A stretch of DNA of 64,000 bases from NCBI GenBank assembly GCA_963667505.2, contig OY763490.2, forward strand, positions 3,968,001-4,032,000, given 5' to 3'. A program made the translations under genes and the position numbers. Each line of letters opens with the position of its first letter. Within the stretch, counting starts at the first letter, position 1. The notes under the pieces were generated by a model. The model made no database searches and was not told the origin of the DNA. It saw only the letters and a list, made by a program, of their open reading frames with translations. The stretch comes from Aldehydirespirator sp963667505. GTDB taxonomy: Bacteria > Actinomycetota > Acidimicrobiia > Acidimicrobiales > Aldehydirespiratoraceae. Of the stretch, positions 48,526 through 56,002 are shown in pieces.

Positions 48526-49252
48526 ATGAACCAGGCGCTCGCCTCTCTCGGCGATTCGCTGGCGTCCGACTGCGTCAGCGTGCCGATGCAAGGTCCTGAT
48601 GTGTGCCCCATTTGCCGGGGACACCGGGACGAGACAGAGGGTCTCTGCGATAGCTGCACCGTGTGCCTCGACAGTCTCGGGTCGCTCCGCCCGGTCGTGC
48701 CGATGTCGCTGTACGCGAAGCCTTCACTGATGCGAGATCGGCTGCGGGACTACAAGGACAGCGACTACGCCTCAACGCGCCGGCGGCTGAGCCGGGACGT
48801 GGCCGCGCTCGTCGAACGGTTTTTCGTCCAATACGGCGCATCGCTCATCGCTCGCACACCGCCTCGGATTCTGGGATGCCGTGTGCGTCGTGCCGTCCAC
48901 CGACCGCGAGCCGCCTCACCCCCTCGTGCAGGCGTTGTCGGATCACAGGGCTAGCAGTCTCGGCTCGATCGAGCAACTGCTGCGCAGGGGGTCCGGCGCG
49001 GTCGGGCACCGCAAGCCCCATCGCTATGCCTTCGAGCCGGCAACAGGAGTCGCGGGCCGACGCGTGCTGTTGCTGGACGACGTGTTGACGACCGGCGCAA
49101 GGTCGCAGTCGGCCGCATACGCCTTGGTAGAGGCTGGTGCCTCAGTCTCGACCATTGTTGTGATCGCTCGGCGGATCAATCCAGACTGGCGCCCAGAGGT
49201 CGCCGAGTGGTGGAATCGTCAACTGGCGACGCCCTTCTCGTGGTCCGCTTGA
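48526..49252 (+). pseudogene. ComF-like phosphoribosyltransferase with frameshift
   Basis: Starts at ATG 48526, one base after the DprA-like stop. A zinc finger (VCPICRG...CDSCTVC) is followed by SLYAKPSLMRDRLRDYKDSDY, as in ComF/GntX-type phosphoribosyltransferases. Around 48840-48865 the frame shifts by one base; the second frame continues WDAVCVVPSTDREPP and the PRPP-binding loop LLLDDVLTTGARSQSAA, ending PFSWSA. The catalytic loop is intact. A DprA-like/phosphoribosyltransferase pairing recalls the PsyrTA toxin-antitoxin type; that parallel is from memory and tentative. Confidence 0.75.
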
Positions 49253-49302
49253 GCACGCTGCCTCTGTCCGGACCTGCGCTCGCCGTCGTTAGCATGGACT
49301 AC

Positions 49303-50277
49303 TTACGTCGCATCCTCCAGTCCTGGAATCGATTGGTTCTCGTAGCCATCGGTGCTGCGCTTAGCCCATCGCATGAAGGACACTGCGCTCGGGTGATCAG
49401 TAGCGTGAAGCATGTGATATTGGGGACGACCTGTTGAACGGTCGTTGAATTGTTGCGGAAGCACATACTGATAGCCTAGCGATCTCAATTGGTCAGCATA
49501 TCGTAACACCAACGCGCCGGGGGGCTCATCGTTCTTCCACAAGTCCCACCACGATTCTCGGCTGCCGAACACTCTATCTAGAGTGTCCGGACTGAGAGGA
49601 TCAGGGTATTTCTGGCGGTCGTGAGGCCAAAGCCTGTAAATTGCCTGATGTGAGTTGAAAAGGATCCACATCTCGACCTTGCACATCTTAGGTCGTCCAG
49701 ACATAGTGGGCGGTGGTTCATATGTCTTCCAACTAGCGAGTCTCGCGACGGTACTCCAGTGGAGCTGAGTCGACTCTTGATCCAAGAACGCGAAGCACGG
49801 TCGAGTCACATCGAGTTCATTGCCATCTAGTAGTTGTGGTACAATCTCATTGCAGTCGTCATGATGGGTGTGAACCCTTCCTGCTAGGCGATCAGGCAAT
49901 GCTCCTACAGTTCGCCTCAGCGTCCGAAAACTGCTTGAGTCCCGCTCAATGAGATGTAGCCGAGAGAAGGCCTCGCTCTTTGCAGCAATGATCGAGGATC
50001 CGTCGCGTTGTCCGTCTCGACCGAGCGTCGTAGACATTCCATGCCCAGTACCAGCGAACGCATCGATGAAGGCTCCACCGCCAGCAACTCGCCGGTACAG
50101 CTTGAGATACATCTCGAACACATCGAGCTTATCAAGTGTCCAGCCGTGGAATTCTCGGAACTCGGTTACAGGATCGCGTGCGCTTCGGATAGCTCTTATT
50201 GACTCGCTCTCGACAACCATCGCATCTAGGTCAGCCTCGTTGAGAAGCATCCCCTGAGTCTCTTGTGATGACGTCAT
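49303..50277 (-). CDS. Three-Cys-motif partner protein (TcmP)
   Basis: 324 residues. The start WTLDKLDVFEMYLKLYRRVAGGGAFIDAFAGTG is characteristic of the TcmP family, a methyltransferase-like Rossmann fold; FLDQEST and LFNSHQAIYR follow. It overlaps by four bases (ATGA) the gene for a Gp37/Gp68 (DUF5131) three-Cys-motif protein, its usual partner. Local base composition is lower in GC than the core genes, suggesting recent transfer. The function of the pair is unknown; the location within a defence island favours a role in conflict or DNA/RNA modification. Confidence 0.82.
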   Translation of the reverse strand: MTSSQETQGMLLNEADLDAMVVESESIRAIRSARDPVTEFREFHGWTLDKLDVFEMYLKLYRRVAGGGAFIDAFAGTGHGMSTTLGRDGQRDGSSIIAAKSEAFSRLHLIERDSSSFRTLRRTVGALPDRLAGRVHTHHDDCNEIVPQLLDGNELDVTRPCFAFLDQESTQLHWSTVARLASWKTYEPPPTMSGRPKMCKVEMWILFNSHQAIYRLWPHDRQKYPDPLSPDTLDRVFGSRESWWDLWKNDEPPGALVLRYADQLRSLGYQYVLPQQFNDRSTGRPQYHMLHATDHPSAVSFMRWAKRSTDGYENQSIPGLEDAT

Positions 50278-51026
50278 GAGACTTGGTGCATTGAGGCTGG
50301 CATCTGATCGTGCAGTTCGCCATCGAGGTGACGACCGTTGGCTTTGGGGGTTCGGCCGCCCCATTGCTTGAAGAAGAACGCGACCTCGGCGGCTGCGCAC
50401 TGGTCGCGGAGGTTGAGCACCCACGCTTCGTCCATCGGGCGGGCATGGTGGCCGCTCTCGCCTCCGGCGATCAGCCAGTGGATCCCCGACAGGTCTAGGT
50501 GCGGCAGTGGCTCTAGCAGGGGCTCGGCGCTGATGAAGCGGACTGCTGCCGGGACGGAGCGCAGGTGGTCGATGCGGAAGGCGTAGCGGCTCGACTCGAC
50601 GCTGACGCCCATCCAGACGTTGGCGGGCCAGTCCAGTTGGTCGGCCAGTGAGGCCAGACGCTTCGAGCGCTTGGTGAGGATCTGGTAGGTGTGGCGCTCC
50701 GTATCGGCCATGACCTTGAAGACGCGCTGGATGAAGTCCAGCGGGATGCCGGGGTGGAACAGGTCGCTCATGGAGTTCACGAAGACAACGCGGGGTGCAC
50801 GCCAACGGTGGGGCAGCTCCAGCAGGTCTTCGTGCAGGGTGAGGCCGAAGCCGGGGCCGCTGTGGGTGGGGTCGCCGTCGTTCTGGTAGCGGGGGTTGCC
50901 CATGGCCTTGAGGCGCTTGGCGAGGGTGAGCGCGTAGCAGTTGTCGCAGCCGTGCGAGGTGCGGTCGCAGCCGGTCGTCGGGTTCCAGGTTGTCTCGGTC
51001 CACTCGATGCCTGTCCGGTCGGCCAC
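50274..51026 (-). CDS. DUF5131 (phage Gp37/Gp68) three-Cys-motif protein
   Basis: About 250 residues. The N-terminal TGIEWTETTWNPTTGCDRTS then HGCDNCYA gives the three-Cys motif C-x6-C-x2-C, radical-SAM-like in appearance. RVVFVNSMSDLFH, YQILTKRSKRL, NVWMGVSVES and FISAEPLLEPL are the conserved strands of the Gp37/Gp68 family. I chose GTG 51026 because GGGAGG lies five bases upstream; ATG 51068 is an in-frame alternative. Coupled to tcmP. Members occur in phages and mobile islands. Confidence 0.82.
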   Translation of the reverse strand: MADRTGIEWTETTWNPTTGCDRTSHGCDNCYALTLAKRLKAMGNPRYQNDGDPTHSGPGFGLTLHEDLLELPHRWRAPRVVFVNSMSDLFHPGIPLDFIQRVFKVMADTERHTYQILTKRSKRLASLADQLDWPANVWMGVSVESSRYAFRIDHLRSVPAAVRFISAEPLLEPLPHLDLSGIHWLIAGGESGHHARPMDEAWVLNLRDQCAAAEVAFFFKQWGGRTPKANGRHLDGELHDQMPASMHQVS

Positions 51027-51150
51027 CGCCACCTCCCTTCCCCGCTCGGTTATCCACAGGGTAGTCATCGGTCGCAGGCTAAGGATGGGGTACGACAGGG
51101 CTCAGTCCACAGCCTCGCGGTCGCCGGTAGGCAACATCGCCTCGGGGGCG

Positions 51151-51290
51151 TCAGCGGTAGGCGTCCCTTCTGTGTGAGATCGTGAGCACGATGACTTGCC
51201 CGTCGCTCGCGGTGTAGATGATGCGGTGGGGGCAGCCGAGGCGGGCGGAGCGCTTGCCCTGCCGAGGACTCCGAGCCCGACGGCACCAGC
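51151..51290 (-). pseudogene. C-terminal fragment of a RelE-family toxin
   Basis: A minus-frame end reading RLGCPHRIIYTASDGQVIVL, then TISHRRDAYR and a TGA at 51151-51153, matches the C-terminus of RelE toxins (R.G..R.IYT..DG.V.VL...HRRD.Y). There is no matching N-terminal half or start upstream, and the preceding codons (WCRRARSPRQGKRS) are not RelE-like. It is probably a truncated relic. Confidence 0.5.
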
Positions 51291-51340
51291 CGTCAGTAGC
51301 CGAGGCCGAGGCGCTGGGCTTCTATCGTCTTCGCCAGGGA

Positions 51341-51699
51341 CTACTGCAGCTTGGCCAGGGTGCGTTTGGGGGCGATGAGGTGGAAGCTCTCCAGGATCAG
51401 GTCCTCGACGTGGTCCCAGTCCTCGACGCTGGCGAGGTCCATGGTCACCAGCCGTGCCGGCCGACGTACTTCGAGGGCCAGAAGCGGGGATCGGCGACGA
51501 TCGCCTCGGCGTGGGGCTTCTCCAGCTTGAAGCCCACCGTCGGCCTGCCGTCGGACTCGCCGTAGCCGGCGAAGATCTTGTCGCCCACACGGAAGTAGGG
51601 CGAGCCCCACGTCAGCGTCTCCTTCGTGTCCGGCAACGCGAGGCAGATCTCGCGGATCCTCTCCAGAGCATCGGTCGGCAGGCTCGTCGCCTCTGTCAT
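51341..51699 (-). pseudogene. MmcQ/YjbR-like protein with frameshift
   Basis: ATG 51699 overlaps the hsdM stop (ATGA). The frame has ALERIREICLALPDTKETLTWG, then YFRVGDKIFAGYG, RPTVGFKLEK and SKYVGRHGW before a TGA; the next frame continues VTMDLASVEDWDHVEDLILES to TLAKLQ. One missing G in GGCTGG(G)TGACC explains the break. MmcQ/YjbR proteins are small CyaY-fold proteins of unclear role, suggested to bind DNA. Location at the tail of a type I restriction operon is unusual. Confidence 0.72.
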
Positions 51700-53153
51700 T
51701 GTGTTGCCGTGCTTGACGCCGGGTCGGCTGTGGCGGACAGTGCCTCGGTTAGGGCTTGGATCTCGGTTAGGGCGGATTGGAGGTCTTCGGCTATCTCGGC
51801 GGCTAGGACGGCTGGGGGTGGGAGGTTGTCGATGTCTTCGAGGCTGTCGTCGCGCAGCCAGAAGAGGTCGAGGCTGACCTTGTCGCGGGCCAGCAGCTCG
51901 TCGTAGGTGTAGCACTTGAAGCGCTCGGACTCTTGGCGCTGGTGGCGGTCCTCGGCGTTGTAGCAGGCCACGAAGTCGTCTAGGTCGGCGCGGGTGAGCG
52001 GGTTCTGCTTGAGGGTGAAGTGCTTGTTGGTGCGCAGGTCGTAGACCCACAGCTCTCGGGTCCAGGCCTGGTCGGCGCCCTCCCGGCGGCGGAAGAACAC
52101 CACGTTGGCCTTCACGCCCTGGGCGTAGAAGATGCCCGTCGGCAGGCGCAGCAGGGTGTGGACCTCGCAGTCGTGCAGCAGGCGGCGGCGGATGGTCTCG
52201 CCCGCTCCGGCCTCGAACAGCACGTTGTCGGGCACCACCACCGCCGCCGATCCGCCGACCTTGAGCAGGCCCACGATGTGCTGCACGAAGTTGAGCTGCT
52301 TGTTGCGGGTGGTCGCCCAGAAGTCGTCGCGCTCGTAGCTGTCCGACGACGACCGGCCGAACGGCGGGTTGGTCAGCACCATGTCGAAGCGCTGGCCGGG
52401 GTCGGCCCGCAGGGCGTCGTCGACGTGGATGGGGGAGTCGGACTCAGGGCTCTCGATGCCGTGCAGCAGCAGGTTCATGGCGCACAGCCGCGCCGGCAGG
52501 TCGGCGATCTCCCATCCGGTGAACGCCCCCGAGCGCAGATGGGCGGCCTGGTCGGGCTCCAGCGGCGTGAACCGGTCGATGATCGACCGGTAGGCCCCCA
52601 GGAAGAAGCCGCCGGTGCCGCAGGCCGGGTCGCAGATGCGGTCGCCGGGCTCGGGCCCCATCACATCCACGACCGCCGAGATCAGCGCCCGCGGGGTGAA
52701 GTACTGGCCTGCGCCCCGGGCGCCCTCCTGGGCGGTCTTCTCGATCAGGCCCTCGTAGGCGGCGCCCTTGAGGTCGGCGTCGTAGCTGAGCCACTCGTGC
52801 TTGTCGATGAAGTCCTTGACGAGCTGCTCGAGCTTGGCCGGGGTCTGGATCCGGTTGCGGGCTTTGCCGAAGACCACCCCGAGCATGTCGTCGCCCGCCC
52901 CCAGCGCGGCCAGGGCCTCGCTGTAGTGGGCCTCCAACTCGGCGCCCGAGCGGGCCAGCAGCGACTGCCAGTCGAACTCGATGGGCACCACCCGCTCGCC
53001 GCCCAGCAGATCGTGCTGCTCATCGGCCATCTTCAAGAACAGCAGATAGGTGAGCTGCTCCAGGTAGTCGCCATAGGACAGCCCGTCATCGCGCAGCACA
53101 TCACAGAACTCCCAAAGCCTCTGCACCAACGCCTTCGGATCGGCTCCGGACAC
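51696..53153 (-). CDS. hsdM: Type I restriction-modification methyltransferase subunit
   Basis: 485 residues. An N-terminal HsdM helical domain (LRDDGLSYGDYLEQLTYLLFLKM) precedes the methylase: GQYFTPRALISAVVDVM, motif I CDPACGTGGFFLGAY, and motif IV VLTNPPFG (NPPF, N6-adenine). It ends with a helical tail. It should modify the target defined by HsdS. It is separated from hsdS and hsdR by a 2.8-kb plus-strand insertion of a toxin-antitoxin pair and a TIR module, so it now needs its own promoter. GTG start. Confidence 0.9.
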   Translation of the reverse strand: MSGADPKALVQRLWEFCDVLRDDGLSYGDYLEQLTYLLFLKMADEQHDLLGGERVVPIEFDWQSLLARSGAELEAHYSEALAALGAGDDMLGVVFGKARNRIQTPAKLEQLVKDFIDKHEWLSYDADLKGAAYEGLIEKTAQEGARGAGQYFTPRALISAVVDVMGPEPGDRICDPACGTGGFFLGAYRSIIDRFTPLEPDQAAHLRSGAFTGWEIADLPARLCAMNLLLHGIESPESDSPIHVDDALRADPGQRFDMVLTNPPFGRSSSDSYERDDFWATTRNKQLNFVQHIVGLLKVGGSAAVVVPDNVLFEAGAGETIRRRLLHDCEVHTLLRLPTGIFYAQGVKANVVFFRRREGADQAWTRELWVYDLRTNKHFTLKQNPLTRADLDDFVACYNAEDRHQRQESERFKCYTYDELLARDKVSLDLFWLRDDSLEDIDNLPPPAVLAAEIAEDLQSALTEIQALTEALSATADPASSTATQ

Positions 53154-53297
53154 AGCCCCACGCTACGGCTCCGGCAACGTCATGGCGTGGGTCTCGTTGC
53201 GGATCGGCTAGCCCGACGACGCCAGCGGCCAGCAGTCGATGCCGAGGCAGCGGGGCACGCGCAGCGGGTGTATCGCGTTTCGTGGTACGGTTGGCGT

Positions 53298-53537
53298 ATG
53301 GCTCAGGCGATCTCGGTTCGTCTCGACGACGAGGCCCTGCGGGCGCTTCGCCAGATCGAGGCTCAGGGGCTCACCCAGTCGGAGGCCGTGCGGTCCTCGC
53401 TCGTGCACGAGGCGGCCCGGATCCGAGACCGCCGGGCGCTCGCCGCGGAGGTCGCGGCCCTGGAGGCCGACGCGGACGACCGGGCGGAGATGAGCACCGT
53501 CGCGAGCCTCATGGAGCAACTCCGTGCGCCGCGGTGA
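53298..53537 (+). CDS. Ribbon-helix-helix antitoxin
   Basis: 79 residues. ISVRLDDEALRALRQIEAQG at the start is a ribbon-helix-helix DNA-binding strand and helix; SEAVRSSLVHEA completes it. The C-terminal helix (VAALEADADDRAEM) would wrap the toxin. It overlaps the toxin gene by 14 bases. It is a MazE/CopG-like antitoxin, inserted in the interval between hsdM and hsdS. Confidence 0.8.
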   Translation: MAQAISVRLDDEALRALRQIEAQGLTQSEAVRSSLVHEAARIRDRRALAAEVAALEADADDRAEMSTVASLMEQLRAPR

Positions 53538-53841
53538 CGTCTTCGAGCTTCGACTGCCCCGCGGCGTGGGGCACGAGCAGCGGGGTGGTCGGTACGGCGT
53601 GGTGGTGCAGTCCGACGCGATGCTGCCGCGCTCGGTCGTTCTCGTAGCCCCGACCTCGACGAGCGCCCGTCCGGCCTCGTTCCGCCCCGTGATCGAACTC
53701 GAGGGGCAGGAGACTACGGTGCTCGTCGAGCAGGTGGGGGCGGTCGACGTCTCCCGGCTGGGCGATGTCGTCGGCCATCTCCGCCCCGAGGAGCAGTGGG
53801 GCGTGGACCTCGCCCTGAGCACAGTGCTCGACCTCCGCTAA
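53524..53841 (+). CDS. MazF/PemK-type endoribonuclease toxin
   Basis: 105 residues from a GTG start. RRGDVFELRLPRGVGHEQ, RYGVVVQSD, VVLVAPTSTSA and VLVEQVGAVDVSRLG are the conserved strands of the MazF/PemK barrel, with the catalytic Arg/Thr regions present. It cleaves mRNA. It is translationally coupled to the upstream ribbon-helix-helix antitoxin, the standard antitoxin-toxin order. Confidence 0.85.
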   Translation: MRRGDVFELRLPRGVGHEQRGGRYGVVVQSDAMLPRSVVLVAPTSTSARPASFRPVIELEGQETTVLVEQVGAVDVSRLGDVVGHLRPEEQWGVDLALSTVLDLR

Positions 53842-54193
53842 CAGCACGCCCGGAACAGGTTGCGCCAGCGCCAGGACCTCAGTCTGCTAGAGTGCTCACC
53901 GCGGGGGGCGCGGAACCTACCGCCTGCGCCAGGCAACTGGAGCGTCTTGATCCCTGTATCGGGGAAGAGGTCTAGGCGGGCTGGCCCCCTCCTCTCTGTC
54001 CTGAGTGGCCTAGGTGGTTCCCGGCGGTATGGCTGCTCGGAGATCCACGCTGACGAGACCGGCCCCGACCGCAGACTTCAGTGATCGCCGTCAGTGTTGG
54101 GATCATCGCCGCAGGCCCCGCGCAGGCTCGGCCTGGCCGGCTGCTTGGCGACGGGTGGAACTGGTGCGGGGGTTTCCACAGGGGCAAAGAAAA
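53842..54193. other. Intergenic stretch with no recognised gene
   Basis: GC-rich sequence after the MazF-type gene. Short frames on both strands have no family resemblance. A CTCAGTCTGCTAGAGTGCTC segment near 53879 recalls a tRNA D-arm but no acceptor or anticodon stem can be built around it. It may be the scar of an insertion. Confidence 0.4.
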
Positions 54194-54218
54194 GGGACCC
54201 CGTGCGTTCCGGGGTCCC
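54194..54218 (-). terminator. Rho-independent terminator for a minus-strand transcript
   Basis: GGGACCCC (54194-54201) and GGGGTCCC (54211-54218) form a perfect 8-bp stem with a nine-base loop. On the minus strand the stem is followed by TTTTCTTTG, a U-rich tail. It would end transcription of the small minus-strand gene at 54323-54484. Confidence 0.7.
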
Positions 54219-54322
54219 AGACACCAGGGGCGTACGGTCGTGTTCAGGCGGAGGCCTACTAACCGGAGCCGTCAGGCCGCCTTGACGATAGGCCGCTTGC
54301 CGCCGCAGTAGCAAACTGCCGG

Positions 54323-54484
54323 TCAGATGACGACGATCTGGTTGGTCCAGGGCCGGTTGGTGTGGGTGCGCTTCGCTGTAAGGCCTTGGGCTCGTAGGTT
54401 CGCCAGTTGGGCGTTGATGACGTCCATGCCAGGGGTGCCCTCGATGGCGCCCTGGGTGCCCCGCCGGGTTCCAGATTCCAGCAC
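54323..54484 (-). CDS. Small hypothetical protein before a terminator
   Basis: 53 codons from a GTG. The protein has a tidy amphipathic segment (GMDVINAQLANLRAQGLTAKR) and ends NRPWTNQIVVI. The same frame continues after the TGA with a short open stretch reading PAVCYCGGKRPIVKAA before a second TGA at 54281-54283. I recognise no family. A strong minus-strand terminator 105 bases further on supports a real transcript here. An N-terminal extension upstream of the GTG is possible. Confidence 0.4.
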   Translation of the reverse strand: MLESGTRRGTQGAIEGTPGMDVINAQLANLRAQGLTAKRTHTNRPWTNQIVVI

Positions 54485-54531
54485 ATGCCGCAAGAAGACA
54501 GGTCGGGCGCGAACACGTAGCCCCCTCCCTG

Positions 54532-54559
54532 TTGGCCGCAGGGCTCCGAGCGCTATAGT
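54532..54559 (+). promoter_or_regulatory. Promoter for the TIR-zinc ribbon operon
   Basis: TTGGCC (54532-54537), 16 bases, TATAGT (54554-54559) fits a sigma70-type promoter. It leaves a 5' leader of about 35-40 bases ending in the GGAGGGAGG ribosome site ahead of ATG 54604. Confidence 0.5.
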
Positions 54560-54603
54560 CGAATCCCAGTGTTGTGATTCGAGCGCATGGAGGGAGGTTG
54601 ACC

Positions 54604-55521
54604 ATGAGCAGGCCAGAAGGGCAGGGGGAGGCCCCAGGTTCGAGCGATGAAGATCGGAAGCTGAAGGTGTTCGTGGTACACGGCCGCAACGAGCAGGCCC
54701 GAGTGGCAATGTTCTCGTTCCTTAGGTCCCTTGGCCTGCAGCCGATCGAGTGGTCGCAGGCCGTGGCTGCTACCGGCGAGCCTTCGCCGTACATCGGTAC
54801 AGTGCTTGACGGTGCCTTTGACGCGGCTCAAGCGGTCGTCGTGCTGATGACTCCAGATGAGATCGCGTATTTGCGTGACGAGTATTCGTCCGATCAATCT
54901 GACCCCGAGCGGGAGCCTGCCGCGCAGGCACGGCCGAACGTGCTGTTCGAGGCTGGAATGGCCATGGGCCGCGATCCGAAGCGAACCGTGCTCGTGGAAC
55001 TCGGTGCTATACGTCCGTTTAGCGATATTGCAGGCCGCCACACTCTTCGGATGGCTGACAACCCCGAACGCCGCAAAGAACTCGCTCAGCGACTGGAGAC
55101 CGCAGGGTGTCGAGTCGACACCACAGGCGAGGACTGGCTACGATCAGGTGAATTCACAATCCCTGCACCACCCGGTGGTGGGCTTCCGCTGGGTAAGCGT
55201 GTGCCACGCTCCCAGACTAGTTCTGGGCCATATGTTGATCTTCGATATCATGACCGTTCAAATAGTGGACGACTGGAAGTAATAAATCTTGGCTCAGAAA
55301 CAGTTCATAATGTTGATATTCAGCTTCCGTCTGATGTCAAGAACTTCAGTCTGTTTGGCGAAGATCTCCCGATTGAAGAAATACCTCCAGGAAAGAGCGT
55401 AACGCTCATGGCAGTACGATCCATGGGTCCTGGTAAGAGTCACTTTTTCGTTCAAGTGACTTATGAGGACGTGAATCACGGAATGATCAAAGATCGAATC
55501 TTCTTGGATCTTATGAACTGA
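54604..55521 (+). CDS. CAP12-type TIR-like nucleotide-binding effector with beta-sandwich tail
   Basis: 305 residues. The N-terminal domain is the TIR-like fold of CD-NTase/Pycsar effectors (PF10137-type): KVFVVHGRNEQAR (~21-33), AVVVLMTPDE, and RPNVLFEAGMAMG with the presumed catalytic Glu 116, then RTVLVELG and DIAGRH. Such domains cleave NAD. The C-terminal ~100 residues (YVDLRYHDRSNSGRLEVINLG to VQVTYEDVNHGMIKDRIF) look like an Ig/CARDB-like beta-sandwich. That part is AT-rich compared with the rest of the window, a sign of foreign origin. A zinc-ribbon gene follows one base later. Confidence 0.82.
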   Translation: MSRPEGQGEAPGSSDEDRKLKVFVVHGRNEQARVAMFSFLRSLGLQPIEWSQAVAATGEPSPYIGTVLDGAFDAAQAVVVLMTPDEIAYLRDEYSSDQSDPEREPAAQARPNVLFEAGMAMGRDPKRTVLVELGAIRPFSDIAGRHTLRMADNPERRKELAQRLETAGCRVDTTGEDWLRSGEFTIPAPPGGGLPLGKRVPRSQTSSGPYVDLRYHDRSNSGRLEVINLGSETVHNVDIQLPSDVKNFSLFGEDLPIEEIPPGKSVTLMAVRSMGPGKSHFFVQVTYEDVNHGMIKDRIFLDLMN

Positions 55522-55522
55522 G

Positions 55523-55981
55523 ATGAGTTACTCAGTTTCTCTACCTCTCGACGGAGATTTTCTAAGGCGCGAATGCCCTAGATGTGAGCGCCAATTTAAG
55601 TGGCATCATGGTCCAACAGCAGACCATCCTGAAGATGCTGTAGATCCTGCCGTGTACTATTGCCCCTATTGTGGTAAGCCTTCACTGGCCGATGAGTGGT
55701 GGACACCTGATCAGATTGAGTTTATGCAGCAGAGTGTAGTCGGCCCAGCGATGAACGAGATCGTTGATGAGCTTCAGCGATCTTTTGGCGGTCAGCATAG
55801 CAGTCTCTTTCGAGTTTCGATGGAGTTCGAAGAGCCTGAACCACCTAACTCGCTATTCGAATCAGAAGACATGATCGAGATCCAGTCGCCTTGTCACGCG
55901 TGGGAGCCAATAAAGATATATGACTCATGGACCAGCCCGGTTCACTGTCTCCTATGTGGAGAACGTTTCGCGCTGATGTAG
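55523..55981 (+). CDS. Zinc-ribbon protein, partner of the TIR-like effector
   Basis: 152 residues, no family recognised. ECPRCERQFKWHHGP and YYCPYCGKPSLADEWW form a four-Cys zinc ribbon in the first 50 residues. A middle acidic helical part follows, and the end has HCLLCGERFALM plus an earlier Cys (SPCHAW), possibly a second zinc site. The gene is AT-rich and starts directly after the TIR gene, so the two form a transferred operon. It could be the sensor, regulator or inhibitor of the TIR enzyme. Confidence 0.65.
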   Translation: MSYSVSLPLDGDFLRRECPRCERQFKWHHGPTADHPEDAVDPAVYYCPYCGKPSLADEWWTPDQIEFMQQSVVGPAMNEIVDELQRSFGGQHSSLFRVSMEFEEPEPPNSLFESEDMIEIQSPCHAWEPIKIYDSWTSPVHCLLCGERFALM

Positions 55982-56002
55982 CCGTAGAAGTTCCACTCGG
56001 CC

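Noticed and set aside
53870..53960. tRNA-like segment
   Set aside because: A D-arm-like stretch (CTCAGTCTGCTAGAGTGCTC) is present, but no acceptor stem, anticodon loop or T-arm can be placed.
44546..55521. A complete Thoeris system formed by the SIR2-SLOG protein and the TIR-like protein
   Set aside because: The TIR-like protein is of the CAP12 effector type, lies 9 kb away in another operon, and is not ThsB-like, so the two are not called as one system.
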